A DNA stretch of 64,000 nucleotides from Cellulomonas alba (GCF_030362835.1 NZ_JAUCGQ010000001.1:2521461-2585460), one strand, 5' to 3'. Counted from the stretch's first letter, positions 19,059 through 27,810 are shown. Translations and numbers: made by a program. The notes: a model not told the origin generated them from the sequence alone.

Positions 19059-19135
19059 GAAGGTGCTGACCGGTACAAGACGGTCGACTAGCGTCCCCGG
19101 TGTTCGCGAACATCTCGCTGCCCGGGGGGGTGGAC

Positions 19136-20668
19136 ATGACGCTGACCGCCGACCGGGGCCTCTTCAGCTTCGGTGAGGGCGTCGACCGCCGTGCCGCCTC
19201 TCGGGAACCCCGTCGGTCCTGGGCGTCGCCGGAGCCGTTCGTGCGCCGCGCGACGACCGTCAACGCCGACGGCGAGCGGCGGGCGAACGCGTGGCGCAGC
19301 GCCGGCACCCGGTACGCGGCCGCCGCGGCGAGCCTCGACGCGATGTGCGCCGCCGTCGTGGGGTCGGTCGTCGCGATCCTTGCCGTGCCCGACGCGGCCG
19401 GCGTCGCGGTCGCCGCGGGTGCGGCGTCCGTCCTGCTGTTCGTGGCGCTCGTCGCCGCGTTCGGCGGCTACCGCCAGCACGAGCTCGGCGACGGCCCGGC
19501 CGAGTTCCAGGCCGTGGCGCGGGCGAGCGGTGCGCTCGCCGCCCTCCTCGTCGCGTGGGCGTTCGTCTTCCGCACGGAGGTGCCGCGTCCCGCGGTGCTC
19601 GTCGGCGTCCCGCTCGTCGCGGCCGCCTCGTGCCTGCTGCGGTACGCGCGCCGGCGGCGGCTGCACGCGGCCCGACGTGAGGGCGCGGCCATGCGCGGCA
19701 CGATCGTCGTCGGCGACCCGGCCTCGGCCGCGCGCGTGGTCCGCGACCTGTCTGCCGAGCCGCACCACGGGTACCGCATCGACGGCCTGTGCATCCCCGA
19801 CGCGGGGCCGCTCGACGTCGAGGGCGTCCCGGTGGTCGGCGGCGTCGCGGACGTCGTCCAGGTGGTCGCGGACCGCGCGGCGGAGGTCGTCATCGTCTCG
19901 GGCTCGTGCCTGAGCGGCGAGGCGATGCGACGGCTCTCGTGGGCGCTCGGCCGCGTGGGCGCGGACCTCGTCGTGGTGCCGGACCTCGTGGAGGTCTCGG
20001 GCCCCCGGCTGTCGGTCCGTCCGACGGCGGGACTGTCGCTGCTCGAGGTCGAGGTGGACGCCCCGATCCGGCGCTTCGTGGCGAAGTCGGTCATCGACGT
20101 CACGCTGACCGCGCTCGTCGGCATCGTCCTGCTGCCGGTCGTGATGGGGCTCGCGCTCCTCGTGCGGCTGACGTCCCCCGGCCCCGCCTTCTTCCGCCAG
20201 ACGCGCGTGGGCGTCGACGGCTCGACGTTCACGATCTGGAAGCTGCGCTCGATGTACGTCGACGCCGACGCGCGGCGTGCCGAGCTCGAGGACCGCAACG
20301 AGGGCGCCGGCCTGCTGTTCAAGATGAAGGACGACCCGCGCGTCACGCCGGTCGGACGGTTCCTGCGACGCTTCTCGCTCGACGAGCTGCCCCAGCTCTG
20401 GAACGTCGTGCGCGGCGACATGTCGCTCGTCGGACCCCGGCCTCCGCTCGAGTCCGAGGTGGCGGCCTACCCGGACGAGGTGCGCCGCCGCCTGCGGGTG
20501 CGGCCCGGCCTGACGGGGCTGTGGCAGGTCAGCGGTCGCTCCGACCTCGACTGGGACGAGGCCGTGCGCCTCGACCTCCGCTACGTCGACAACTGGTCCG
20601 TGGCGATGGACGCGATGATCCTGTGGAAGACGTTCCGGGCGGTCGTGTCGAGCTCGGGCGCGTACTGA
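19136..20668 (+). CDS. Polyprenyl-phosphate sugar-1-phosphate transferase (polysaccharide initiation)
   Basis: This enzyme transfers a hexose-1-phosphate from a nucleotide sugar to undecaprenyl phosphate on the inner face of the membrane and so starts the repeat unit. The 510-residue protein has about four N-terminal membrane helices (65-160), a Rossmann-like region, another helix (about 310-340) and the catalytic bacterial sugar transferase domain. That domain shows IWKLRSMYVDAD, DELPQLWNVVRGDMSLVGPR and LRVRPGLTGLWQVSGR, typical of the CpsE/WcaJ family. The ATG at 19136 follows a G-rich stretch; a GTG at 19130 is also possible. The first sugar is probably glucose or galactose, by family only. 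Confidence 0.92.
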   Translation: MTLTADRGLFSFGEGVDRRAASREPRRSWASPEPFVRRATTVNADGERRANAWRSAGTRYAAAAASLDAMCAAVVGSVVAILAVPDAAGVAVAAGAASVLLFVALVAAFGGYRQHELGDGPAEFQAVARASGALAALLVAWAFVFRTEVPRPAVLVGVPLVAAASCLLRYARRRRLHAARREGAAMRGTIVVGDPASAARVVRDLSAEPHHGYRIDGLCIPDAGPLDVEGVPVVGGVADVVQVVADRAAEVVIVSGSCLSGEAMRRLSWALGRVGADLVVVPDLVEVSGPRLSVRPTAGLSLLEVEVDAPIRRFVAKSVIDVTLTALVGIVLLPVVMGLALLVRLTSPGPAFFRQTRVGVDGSTFTIWKLRSMYVDADARRAELEDRNEGAGLLFKMKDDPRVTPVGRFLRRFSLDELPQLWNVVRGDMSLVGPRPPLESEVAAYPDEVRRRLRVRPGLTGLWQVSGRSDLDWDEAVRLDLRYVDNWSVAMDAMILWKTFRAVVSSSGAY

Positions 20669-20745
20669 CCACGCGCGCCGGAGAGGCGCTCGTCGGTGCC
20701 CCGGGATCGCCCGGGTGAACTCGGTCGCCGGACGCCCGGCGGGAG

Positions 20746-20755
20746 GAATCGGACA
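20746..20755 (+). promoter_or_regulatory. GAATCGGACA element and -10 of the DUF1972 gene
   Basis: GAATCGGACA ends only two bases before the -10 TAGGCT (20758-20763) of the following glycosyltransferase gene. A protein bound here would block RNA polymerase, so this copy fits repression. Confidence 0.5.
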
Positions 20756-20801
20756 CCTAGGCTCGAGGGGCAGCCCTGGGCTGCAGACGGAGGAGCTGAC
20801 G

Positions 20802-21986
20802 ATGGACGACGCCCGCCCGCTGTCGATCGCGATGATCGGCACCCGCGGTGTCCCGGCGCGGTATGGCGGCTTCGAGACGGCGGTCGAGGAGATCGGCCGT
20901 CGGCTCGCCGCCCGTGGCCACGACGTCGTCGTCTACTGCCGCAGCGTCGACGGCACGCCGTCGCCCGCCGAGCACCTGGGCATGCGGTGCGTGACGCTGC
21001 CCGCGCTGCGCCGCCGCTCGCTCGAGACGCTCAGCCACACCGCGCTCTCGGTCGGGCACCTCGCGGCGCACCGGACCGACGCGGCGTTCGTCTTCAACGC
21101 GGCCAACGCGCCGCTCCTGCCCGTGGTCAGGGCGCTGCGGGTGCCGGTCGCCACCCACGTCGACGGCCTCGAGTGGCGGCGCGCCAAGTGGAGCGGCACG
21201 GGGCGGCGCTACTACCAGCGGGCGGAGTCGCTCGCGGTGCGCTGGTCGGACGCGCTCGTCGCCGACGCGCCGGGCATCGCCCGGTACTACGCGCGGAAGT
21301 TCGGCGCACCGACCACCGAGCTGGCGTACGGCGCTCCGTCGCTCGACGGGATCGCCTCCGACCGGCTCGGCGAGCTCGGGCTCGAGCCCGGCGGGTACCA
21401 CCTCGTCGTCGCGCGCTTCGAGCCGGAGAACCATGTGGAGGTCGCCGTCGCGGGCTACGTCGCGAGCGACGCCGCGCTCCCGCTCGTCGTCGTCGGGTCC
21501 GCGCCCTACGCCGACGAGTACACGGCGCGCGTGCGTGCGGCCGCGGGCGACGACCCGCGCGTCCGTCTGCTCGGTGGCGTGTGGGACGCGGAGCTCCTCG
21601 ACCAGCTCTACGCCCACGCGCTCACGTACGTGCACGGCCACAGCGTCGGCGGCACCAACCCGTCCCTGCTGCGCGCGATCGGTGCGGGCACCGCGACGGT
21701 CGCGTTCGACGTCGACTTCAACCGGGACGTGCTCGGCGGCGCCGGCCGCTACTTCCGGGGCCCGGCGGACGTCGCGCGCGAGGTGGAGCGCGCCGAGGCC
21801 GACACCGCGGCGGTCGCGCGCGACGCGGCCGCGCTGCGCGAGCGGGCTCGCGACTACGACTGGGACCGCGTGGCCGACGGCTACGAGCGGCTCGCGCGCG
21901 ACCTGGTGGCGCGCCGCGTGCCCGGACCCCGGCGCCGCTGGGCGACCACGGCGCCGGCTCGCTCCGAGGTGGTGGAGGCACGGTGA
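20802..21986 (+). CDS. Glycosyltransferase with DUF1972 domain (GT4-like)
   Basis: The 394-residue cytoplasmic GT-B enzyme begins with IAMIGTRGVPARYGGFETAV, the hallmark of the DUF1972 N-terminal domain. It continues into a glycosyl transferase group 1 domain with GGTNPSLLRAIGAG near residue 285. Enzymes of this build often act second in polysaccharide assembly and several are rhamnosyltransferases. AGGAG precedes the ATG by six bases. It directly follows the initiating transferase gene, and its TGA overlaps the GTG of the next gene, so translation is coupled. Donor sugar unknown. Confidence 0.88.
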   Translation: MDDARPLSIAMIGTRGVPARYGGFETAVEEIGRRLAARGHDVVVYCRSVDGTPSPAEHLGMRCVTLPALRRRSLETLSHTALSVGHLAAHRTDAAFVFNAANAPLLPVVRALRVPVATHVDGLEWRRAKWSGTGRRYYQRAESLAVRWSDALVADAPGIARYYARKFGAPTTELAYGAPSLDGIASDRLGELGLEPGGYHLVVARFEPENHVEVAVAGYVASDAALPLVVVGSAPYADEYTARVRAAAGDDPRVRLLGGVWDAELLDQLYAHALTYVHGHSVGGTNPSLLRAIGAGTATVAFDVDFNRDVLGGAGRYFRGPADVAREVERAEADTAAVARDAAALRERARDYDWDRVADGYERLARDLVARRVPGPRRRWATTAPARSEVVEAR

Positions 21987-22789
21987 CCGACCTGCACGAC
22001 GCGGCGCCGGAGGAGTCGGCGCCCGACGCTCGGGAGGGCGCGACGGCGGACGCCACCGGGAACCCGCGCAGACGCGAGCCGTACCGCACCACGCTCGCGC
22101 GCCTCGCGAGCGCGCAGAAGGCCGCGGCCCGGAGCGCGCCGGCCTACTCGCGGTTCGTCAACCGCCGGCTCGGGCGGCTGCTCGCGGCGGGCGCGTACCG
22201 GCTCGGCCTGACGCCGAACCAGGTGACCGGCCTGAGCGCGGTCGCGACGTTCGCCGGCATCGCGCTGCTGGTGCTGTTCCCCGCGAGCGTCGGGCTCGGC
22301 GTCGCGGTCACCGCCTGCCTCGTGCTCGGGTACGCGCTCGACTCGGCCGACGGGCAGGTCGCCCGGCTGACCGGCACCGGGAGCCCGGCGGGGGAGTGGC
22401 TCGACCACATGGTCGACGCCACCAAGATCGCCACGATGCCGCTCGCGCTCGCGGTGGGGTTCTACCGGTTCGACACGGTGTCGCGCGGGTGGCTGCTGGT
22501 CCCGCTGCTGCACGCGGTCGCAGGCTCGGTCCTCTTCTTCGGGATGATCCTCACCGAGCAGATGCGGCGCGCGGCCGGACGGGCGAGCGTCGCGGCGACG
22601 GGCGGACGCCTGCCGTGGCTGCGCTCGGCGTTGGTCGTGCCGACGGACTACGGGGTGCTGTGCCTCGCCTTCCTGCTCCTCGGTGCGCCGACCGTCTTCA
22701 TGACCGTCTACACGGCGCTGGTCGTCTGCACCGCGCTCTTCGTCGTCGCCGCGGCGGCGAAGTGGTACCGCGAGCTGCGCTCGCTGTAG
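21983..22789 (+). CDS. CDP-alcohol phosphotransferase
   Basis: The 268-residue membrane protein transfers a phospho-alcohol from a CDP-activated donor. The family motif D-x2-D-G-x2-A-R-x8-G-x3-D-x3-D is complete, starting at DSADGQVAR near residue 129. About five hydrophobic helices surround it. The N-terminal 40 residues are charged and polar. The gene is translationally coupled (GTGA) to the DUF1972 glycosyltransferase rather than to lipid genes. With the TagD-like gene at 43321, a role in decorating the polymer or its lipid carrier with a glycerol-phosphate-type group is plausible; ordinary phospholipid synthesis is the alternative. Confidence 0.87.
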   Translation: MTDLHDAAPEESAPDAREGATADATGNPRRREPYRTTLARLASAQKAAARSAPAYSRFVNRRLGRLLAAGAYRLGLTPNQVTGLSAVATFAGIALLVLFPASVGLGVAVTACLVLGYALDSADGQVARLTGTGSPAGEWLDHMVDATKIATMPLALAVGFYRFDTVSRGWLLVPLLHAVAGSVLFFGMILTEQMRRAAGRASVAATGGRLPWLRSALVVPTDYGVLCLAFLLLGAPTVFMTVYTALVVCTALFVVAAAAKWYRELRSL

Positions 22790-22849
22790 CGGTCGGCGCG
22801 CGGCCCGGGCGCCGTCACCACCCGATCGGAGCAACGGCCGAGTTCCCAC

Positions 22850-22859
22850 AAACCGGACA
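22850..22859 (+). promoter_or_regulatory. AAACCGGACA element
   Basis: One base differs from AAATCGGACA. It lies 11 bases before the CRP/GlxR site. Confidence 0.4.
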
Positions 22860-22870
22860 GGCGTCCGAGA

Positions 22871-22886
22871 TGTGACGAAGGTCACA
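22871..22886. promoter_or_regulatory. Perfect CRP/GlxR consensus site
   Basis: TGTGACGAAGGTCACA matches TGTGA-N6-TCACA at every defined position and has 6-bp inverted arms. It lies about 140 bases before the -10 of the beta-helix protein gene. Confidence 0.65.
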
Positions 22887-23094
22887 CACCGAGGGGTGAC
22901 CCGTCCGCTTTCGCGTGAATGCGCAGATGAGCGCACCCGTCCCGATCCGTCCGGGTAGGTGCAGGTGTCGCCGAGCGTAGGTTGCCCCGCGCATCGGGAT
23001 GTTCCACCGCTCCGAAGGGCCCCCCTAGGCTCCCAGCAACTTCGGACGGTGCAGACGCGCCGTCCTTGTCGTGAAGGACGAGGGGACACCCGCC

Positions 23095-24600
23095 ATGGTT
23101 CTGCAGCCGCTGCGTGCACGGCGCGCTCGCGTCGTCGCCGTCGCCGGCTTCGTGGCGGGTCTCCTCGCCGGTGCGTTCGCGATCGCCGCGCCCCTGGCCG
23201 AGGCGACGAGCGGGACCGTCACCGTGAATGCGCGGGTGCTCGTCAACCGCGTGGTCGCGCCGGGCGCGACGGTCGTCGTCCCGCTGCCCGTGCCCGACGC
23301 CGCGACGAGCGCCAAGCTCGTGGTCGCCGCCCAGCTCGCCTGGCGGCCGACGCAGGTCGTCCTGTGCCCGGGCGCCGTCGTGACGGCGACCTGCAAGGCC
23401 AAGCCCGCCATGACGACGCCGGTCAAGAGCGTCAAGTACGCGAACGTCACGCTCGACCTGACCAAGGCCAAGAAGATGGTGGCCGTCTACTCGTCGGCCG
23501 CGAGCGTGAGCGTGACCATCCGGCTCGAGAGCTACACGGTTCCCGCCGCCACGACGCCGACGCCGACCGCCACGGCCACGCCGTCGGCCGCGAAGCCGAC
23601 GGCGACGCCGTCCGCCACCGCGACCGCGACCGCCAAGCCCACGGCGACGCCGACCGCGACGCCGAAGCCCACGGCGACCCCCACCGCGACGCCGAAGCCC
23701 ACGGCGACCCCCACCGCGACGCCGAAGCCGACCACCACGCCGGCCCCGGCGCCGACCCCCTCGCCGACGCCCAGCGCGCCGAGCGCCGGGTCGTCCGGTG
23801 GCAGCGCGCCGACGCCCGCGGGCTTCCCGTCCGCGGCGACGACCGGCGTGCCCGCAGGGACGGCGCTGACCGTGCACGACGGCGACCTCACGATCACCAA
23901 GGCCGGAACGGTGCTCGACGCGACCGAGGTCCGCGGCATCGTCTACGTCCAGGCGCCCGACGTGGTGATCAAGCGGTCGAAGATCGTCGGCCGGCCGGTC
24001 ACCTCGAGCCTCGCGCTCGTCATGGTCACGAGCCCGTCGTACAGCGTGACGATCCAGGACTCCGAGCTCTACGCGAAGGACCCGTCGCCGAACATCCGCG
24101 GCGTCATCGGGCAGAACTTCACGCTCGAGCGCGTGAACATCCACGACGTCACCGACCAGGCGATGATCAACGGCAACAACGTGACCATCCGCGACTCGTG
24201 GTTCCACAACAACCTGCACTGGGACAGCGACCCGAACTTCAACGGCGGCCCGAGCCACGACGACAACGTGCAGATCTCGGTCGGCAAGAACATCACGCTG
24301 GTGCACAACACGTTCGAGGGCAGCCACAACGCGGCGCTCATGGTCGCGCAGGACGCCGGAACGATCGGCTCGGTGAACGTGCAGGGCAACTCGTTCGGCA
24401 ACGGCTCGTGCTCGGTGAACCTGGCCGAGAAGTCGCGCGGCCCGCTCGCCGGCTTCGTGTTCCACAGCAACGTGTTCCAGCGGACCCAGGCCTCGAAGAA
24501 CTGCGCGATGATCGTCGACACGACGTCGATCGGGCTGCTCGACATGCTCGCCGACGTCTGGTCGGACACCACGCCGATCGCGATCACCCCGCGGTCCTGA
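23095..24600 (+). CDS. Secreted Pro/Thr-linker, parallel beta-helix protein
   Basis: The 501-residue product has a signal peptide ending near APLAEA and a beta-rich domain with a cysteine pair (to about 150). A Pro/Thr/Ala linker (about 150-245) and a right-handed parallel beta-helix (about 255-501) follow. The helix domain is homologous to the C-terminus of the 15344-18568 product: both have a PSHDD motif, an SHNAA motif and a late lone cysteine. The linker resembles those joining domains in secreted cellulases. The ATG at 23095 has GAGGGG upstream; a GTG at 23071 would add eight residues. An extracellular polysaccharide-binding or lyase role is inferred. The 3' end overlaps the convergent glycosyltransferase gene by 17 bases. 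Confidence 0.8.
   Translation: MVLQPLRARRARVVAVAGFVAGLLAGAFAIAAPLAEATSGTVTVNARVLVNRVVAPGATVVVPLPVPDAATSAKLVVAAQLAWRPTQVVLCPGAVVTATCKAKPAMTTPVKSVKYANVTLDLTKAKKMVAVYSSAASVSVTIRLESYTVPAATTPTPTATATPSAAKPTATPSATATATAKPTATPTATPKPTATPTATPKPTATPTATPKPTTTPAPAPTPSPTPSAPSAGSSGGSAPTPAGFPSAATTGVPAGTALTVHDGDLTITKAGTVLDATEVRGIVYVQAPDVVIKRSKIVGRPVTSSLALVMVTSPSYSVTIQDSELYAKDPSPNIRGVIGQNFTLERVNIHDVTDQAMINGNNVTIRDSWFHNNLHWDSDPNFNGGPSHDDNVQISVGKNITLVHNTFEGSHNAALMVAQDAGTIGSVNVQGNSFGNGSCSVNLAEKSRGPLAGFVFHSNVFQRTQASKNCAMIVDTTSIGLLDMLADVWSDTTPIAITPRS
23637..23726 (+). repeat. Three 30-bp tandem repeats in linker-coding sequence
   Basis: Units begin at 23637, 23667 and 23697 and encode KPTATPTATP each time. The second and third are almost identical in DNA, which suggests recent slippage and variable linker length between strains. 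Confidence 0.8.
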
Positions 24601-25735
24601 CCCCCTCGACCGCCGCGACGATCTCGGCGCCGTAGCGCGCCGTGCCGAACCGCTCGAGCGCGTCGGCCCGGCCCGCGGCGGCCAGCCGTCCGCGCAGCTC
24701 CGGGTCCCGCGCGAGCCGCGCGAGGGCGCGCGCGAGGTCGGCGGGGTCGCCGGGCTCCACCAGCAGGCCGGTCTCGCCGTCGCGGAGGATCTCGGCGAGC
24801 CCCTGGGTGCGCGACGCCACCACGGGCCGGCCCGCGAGCATGCCCTCGACCGCGGTGTTGCCGAACGGCTCGACGCGCGACGGCACCACGACGACATCCG
24901 CCCGGTCGAGCTCGGGCCAGGTCGGGCGCACGAACCCGAGGAACGTCACGCGGTCGGCCAGCCCGGCGGCGTCCACCCGCGCGCGGAGCTCGTCCTCGAA
25001 CCACTCGTAGCCGGTGAACGTGGTGCCCGCGACGCGGAGCGTGACGTCGACGCCGTCGGCGCGGAGCAGGTCGACCGCGTCGACCGCGACGTCGGTGCCC
25101 TTGCGCGGCGACAGGCGGCCGACGAGCGCGACGGCGAGCGGCCCGTCGTGCGGTGCGCTCGGCTTCGGTGACGCCGGGGGCGCCGGTGGTCCCGGCACGC
25201 CGTTCGGCACGACGCGCGCGCCCCTGCTCAGCCCGCCGAACACGCGCCCCACCGACCGACGCGCGCTCTCGCTGTTCGTCACGACGGCGGACGCGAGCAG
25301 GAGCGGCGCGGTGAGCGCGGCGGTGACGGCGCGTGCCTGGTCCTCCTCGGCCTCGTGCACGTGCACGAGCGCGGGGACGCGCGCGAGCCGGGCGGCGGCC
25401 AGCCACGTCGGGATCGTCACCGTGTTCACGTAGACCGCGTCGGGACGTTCCGCGCGGAGCCAGCGCGCGCCGCGCAGGGTCGCGGACGACGCCCGGCCGG
25501 CGAGCCCGAGGAGCCCACGCGGCGTCAGCAGCGCCTTGCGGAGCACGGGGAACGGCGCGCGCACCACGTGCGCACCGAGCGCGTCCGCGCGCGCCGCGAG
25601 CGGGCCGTCCTCGGGCAGCGCGAACGTCACGCGCCAGCCGGCCTCGATCAGGGCCGTGACCGACTCGAGCACCTGCAGGTCGGCCCCGTACAGCTCGGTC
25701 GACGGATGCGCGACGACGACGTGCGGCACGGTCAC
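24584..25735 (-). CDS. Glycosyltransferase family 4 protein
   Basis: The 383-residue GT-B enzyme has an N-terminal acceptor domain (opening VVVAHPSTELYGADLQVLE) and a group 1 C-terminal domain. The C-terminal domain shows ALVGRLSPRKGTD near residue 203 and the nucleotide-sugar signature EPFGNTAVEGMLAGRPVVAS near 289. It should add one sugar to the lipid-linked repeat in the cytoplasm. Its GTG overlaps the stop of the GT2 gene upstream (GTGA), so the two form an operon. Confidence 0.92.
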   Translation of the reverse strand: MTVPHVVVAHPSTELYGADLQVLESVTALIEAGWRVTFALPEDGPLAARADALGAHVVRAPFPVLRKALLTPRGLLGLAGRASSATLRGARWLRAERPDAVYVNTVTIPTWLAAARLARVPALVHVHEAEEDQARAVTAALTAPLLLASAVVTNSESARRSVGRVFGGLSRGARVVPNGVPGPPAPPASPKPSAPHDGPLAVALVGRLSPRKGTDVAVDAVDLLRADGVDVTLRVAGTTFTGYEWFEDELRARVDAAGLADRVTFLGFVRPTWPELDRADVVVVPSRVEPFGNTAVEGMLAGRPVVASRTQGLAEILRDGETGLLVEPGDPADLARALARLARDPELRGRLAAAGRADALERFGTARYGAEIVAAVEGVRTAG

Positions 25736-26631
25736 GGCCCCCCGTGCCGGGCGGGCGGCCGCGCGATCGCGCGCAGGCCCGCGAACGTCCCGCGCGTCAC
25801 CGCGAGCACGGGGCCGGGCCCTTCGAGCAGCTGCCGTCGCCCGCCGCGCAGCAGCACGGCGCGCGCGTACCCGGGCGCACGGAGAGCCCAGCGGCGCCGG
25901 GTGCGGGCGTCGAGGTGCAGGGCCGCGAACAGCAGCCGGTTGCGGCAGTTCTGCGCGTAGTAGAGGTCGGACTTGCGGCGCGACCCGGCGTGCTCCTGCG
26001 TGCCGCCGACGGCGTGCGTGGCCACGACGTCGCGCCGCACCGCCAGCCGCAGTCCCGCGGCCCGGGCGCGCCAGCTCAGGTCGACGTCCTCCCAGTAGAG
26101 GAAGAACCGCGGGTCGAAGCCGCCGAGCGCCCTCCAGGCCTCGGCCGAGACCGCGAGGCACGCGCCGGACAGCCAGTCGACCGCGACGGCCGGGTCGGGC
26201 TGGGTCGACCGGGTGCGGCCCGTCGCGGGGTCCAGCGACCCTCCGGAGAACCACGTCGAGCCGTCCTCGCGCTGCACGACCGGCGCGACGAGGACGCCCG
26301 GCTCGTCGAGGACCTGGTCCAGCAGTGCGGCCGCGTCCGCCGCGGCGACGTCGAGGTCCGGGTTGACGACGAGGAGCGCCCGCGCGCCCCGTTCGAGCGC
26401 CTCCTCGGCGCCGGCGTTGACGCCCGCACCGAAGCCGTCGTTCGCCGTCTCGACCAGCACCCAGCCGTGCTCGCCCGCGAGCTCGCGGGCACGCGCGCGG
26501 GCCGCCTCGGACGGCGAGTTGTCGACCACCACCACGAGCGCGTCGAGGCCGGCGGCCGTGCGGGCGAGGTGCGCCTCGAGCAGGTCGGAGGCGCCGTGGT
26601 TGACGACGACGACCGCACCGCGCGCTGCCAT
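25732..26631 (-). CDS. Glycosyltransferase family 2 protein
   Basis: The 299-residue GT-A enzyme has VVVVNHGASDLLEAHL at its start, the DxD-like motif NPDLDV near residue 91 and FFLYWEDVDLSWRARAAG near 178. This last pattern is typical of the rhamnosyltransferase-like branch (WbbL type). The ATG at 26631 is chosen; a GTG two codons upstream is equally open. A -10 on the minus strand (TAGCAT, 26697-26692) lies about 60 bases upstream. It is translationally coupled to the following GT4 gene. Confidence 0.9.
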   Translation of the reverse strand: MAARGAVVVVNHGASDLLEAHLARTAAGLDALVVVVDNSPSEAARARARELAGEHGWVLVETANDGFGAGVNAGAEEALERGARALLVVNPDLDVAAADAAALLDQVLDEPGVLVAPVVQREDGSTWFSGGSLDPATGRTRSTQPDPAVAVDWLSGACLAVSAEAWRALGGFDPRFFLYWEDVDLSWRARAAGLRLAVRRDVVATHAVGGTQEHAGSRRKSDLYYAQNCRNRLLFAALHLDARTRRRWALRAPGYARAVLLRGGRRQLLEGPGPVLAVTRGTFAGLRAIARPPARHGGP

Positions 26632-26691
26632 CCGCACCCCCGCCCCAGACTCGTCGCGTACCGGGCGAAATCGTCCCGCGGACCTGCCCGG

Positions 26692-26713
26692 ATGCTAGCC
26701 CAGCGGCTAGCGT
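26692..26713. promoter_or_regulatory. Back-to-back promoters
   Basis: A minus-strand -10 (TAGCAT, 26697-26692) and a plus-strand -10 (TAGCGT, 26708-26713) are only ten bases apart, so the divergent glycosyltransferase transcripts probably compete for polymerase. A GGGCGAAATCG sequence at 26663-26673 partly matches the locus-wide element. Confidence 0.45.
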
Positions 26714-26775
26714 TCGGACCCGGACGGACGGGGTGAACCGGGCGTCGCGAGGTCGTCCAGCAGCGGGGAGGGAAC

Positions 26776-27810
26776 GTGGCGGAGCCGCTGCTGAGGGTGC
26801 TCCAGTCGTTCCGCGCGCCACGTCCGACGACCAACCCCTACCTCGTGCAGCTGCGCGACTCGCTCGCCGAGCGAGCCGAGGTCGCGACGTTCGGCTGGGG
26901 CTCCGGGCTCCGCGGACGCTACGACGTGCTGCACGTGCACTGGCCGGAGGTCGTCGTCGAGCGCGGGTCGCGGCTGCGGCACTGGGCGGCGTGCGCCGCG
27001 TTCGCCGCGGTCGCCTGGCGCGCCTCGAGCGGGGGCCGCGCGCTCGTGCGCACGGTGCACAACGTCGAGCCGCACGAGCGGCAGGACCGCGCGACGGCCG
27101 CGGTGACGCGCTGGTGCGACGCGCGCACGACGTGGTGGATCCGGCTCAACGACCGCACGCCGGTGCCGGACACGCGGCGGGCGAGCACGGTGCCGCACGG
27201 TGACTACGCCGCGTGGTTCGCGCGGTACGACCGCGAGGCCGCCGTGCCCGGTCGGTTGGTGTACGCGGGCCTGGTGCGGCCGTACAAGGGCGTCGAGGAC
27301 CTCCTCGACGCGTTCCGCGACGTGCCCGGCGACGCCGAGCTCGTCGTCGCCGGCCGCCCGACGACGCCGGCGCTCGAGGCGGACCTGCGCGCCCGCGCGG
27401 GCGCCGACCCGCGCGTGCTGCTCGACCTGCGGTACGTCGAGGACGCCGCGCTCGTCCGGTGGGTCACGTCGGCCGAGCTCGTGGTGCTGCCCTACCGCGC
27501 GATGCACAACTCGGGTGCGGCGCTGCTCGCGCTCTCGCTCGGCCGCCCGGTGCTCGTGCCCCGCAACGCCGTCACCGACGACCTCGCCGCGGAGGTCGGC
27601 GCGAGGTGGGTGCTCCGGTACGACGGGGACCTGGACACGAGCGTGCTGAGCGACGCGCTCGACGCCCTGCGCGCGGCCCCGCCGCACGGCGCCCCCGACC
27701 TGGCGGCCCGCGCGTGGCCGGTCGTCGCGGAGGGCCACCTCGCCGCGTACCGCGCGGCGCTCGCCGTCGCCCGCGGGTCGCGGGTCCCGGCGCGGGCGGC
27801 GGCGTCGTGA
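26776..27810 (+). CDS. Glycosyltransferase, GT-B fold
   Basis: The 344-residue protein has an N-terminal domain with VLHVHWPEVV and LVRTVHNVEPHE, and a group 1-like C-terminal domain with LVYAGLVRPYKGVEDLL near residue 160 and LPYRAMHNSGAALLALSLGRPVLVP near 238. It resembles enzymes such as GumK-like mannosyltransferases, but donor and acceptor cannot be read from sequence. The GTG start has GGGAGG a few bases upstream. Its TGA overlaps the GTG of the next glycosyltransferase gene. Confidence 0.85.
   Translation: MAEPLLRVLQSFRAPRPTTNPYLVQLRDSLAERAEVATFGWGSGLRGRYDVLHVHWPEVVVERGSRLRHWAACAAFAAVAWRASSGGRALVRTVHNVEPHERQDRATAAVTRWCDARTTWWIRLNDRTPVPDTRRASTVPHGDYAAWFARYDREAAVPGRLVYAGLVRPYKGVEDLLDAFRDVPGDAELVVAGRPTTPALEADLRARAGADPRVLLDLRYVEDAALVRWVTSAELVVLPYRAMHNSGAALLALSLGRPVLVPRNAVTDDLAAEVGARWVLRYDGDLDTSVLSDALDALRAAPPHGAPDLAARAWPVVAEGHLAAYRAALAVARGSRVPARAAAS

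Larger units (their letters stand above)
18569..19135. other. AT-richer divergent regulatory region
   Basis: This 567-base stretch separates the minus-strand surface protein gene from the plus-strand sugar transferase gene. By eye it is markedly richer in A and T (especially 18590-18900) than its surroundings. It contains two AAATCGGACA elements, two CRP/GlxR-like sites, a direct repeat CTCACATTT (18765-18773 and 18876-18884), a palindrome (18847-18862) and a -10-like TAGCGT (19089-19094). I find no credible gene in it. Confidence 0.65.
22790..23094. other. Intergenic regulatory region before the beta-helix protein gene
   Basis: The 305-base gap holds an AAACCGGACA element, a perfect CRP/GlxR consensus site and a -10 (TAGGCT, 23026-23031). 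The rest shows nothing I can name. Confidence 0.6.

Noticed and set aside
23637..23726. CRISPR-like array
   Set aside because: The three 30-bp units are directly adjacent without spacers and encode a Pro/Thr linker in frame.
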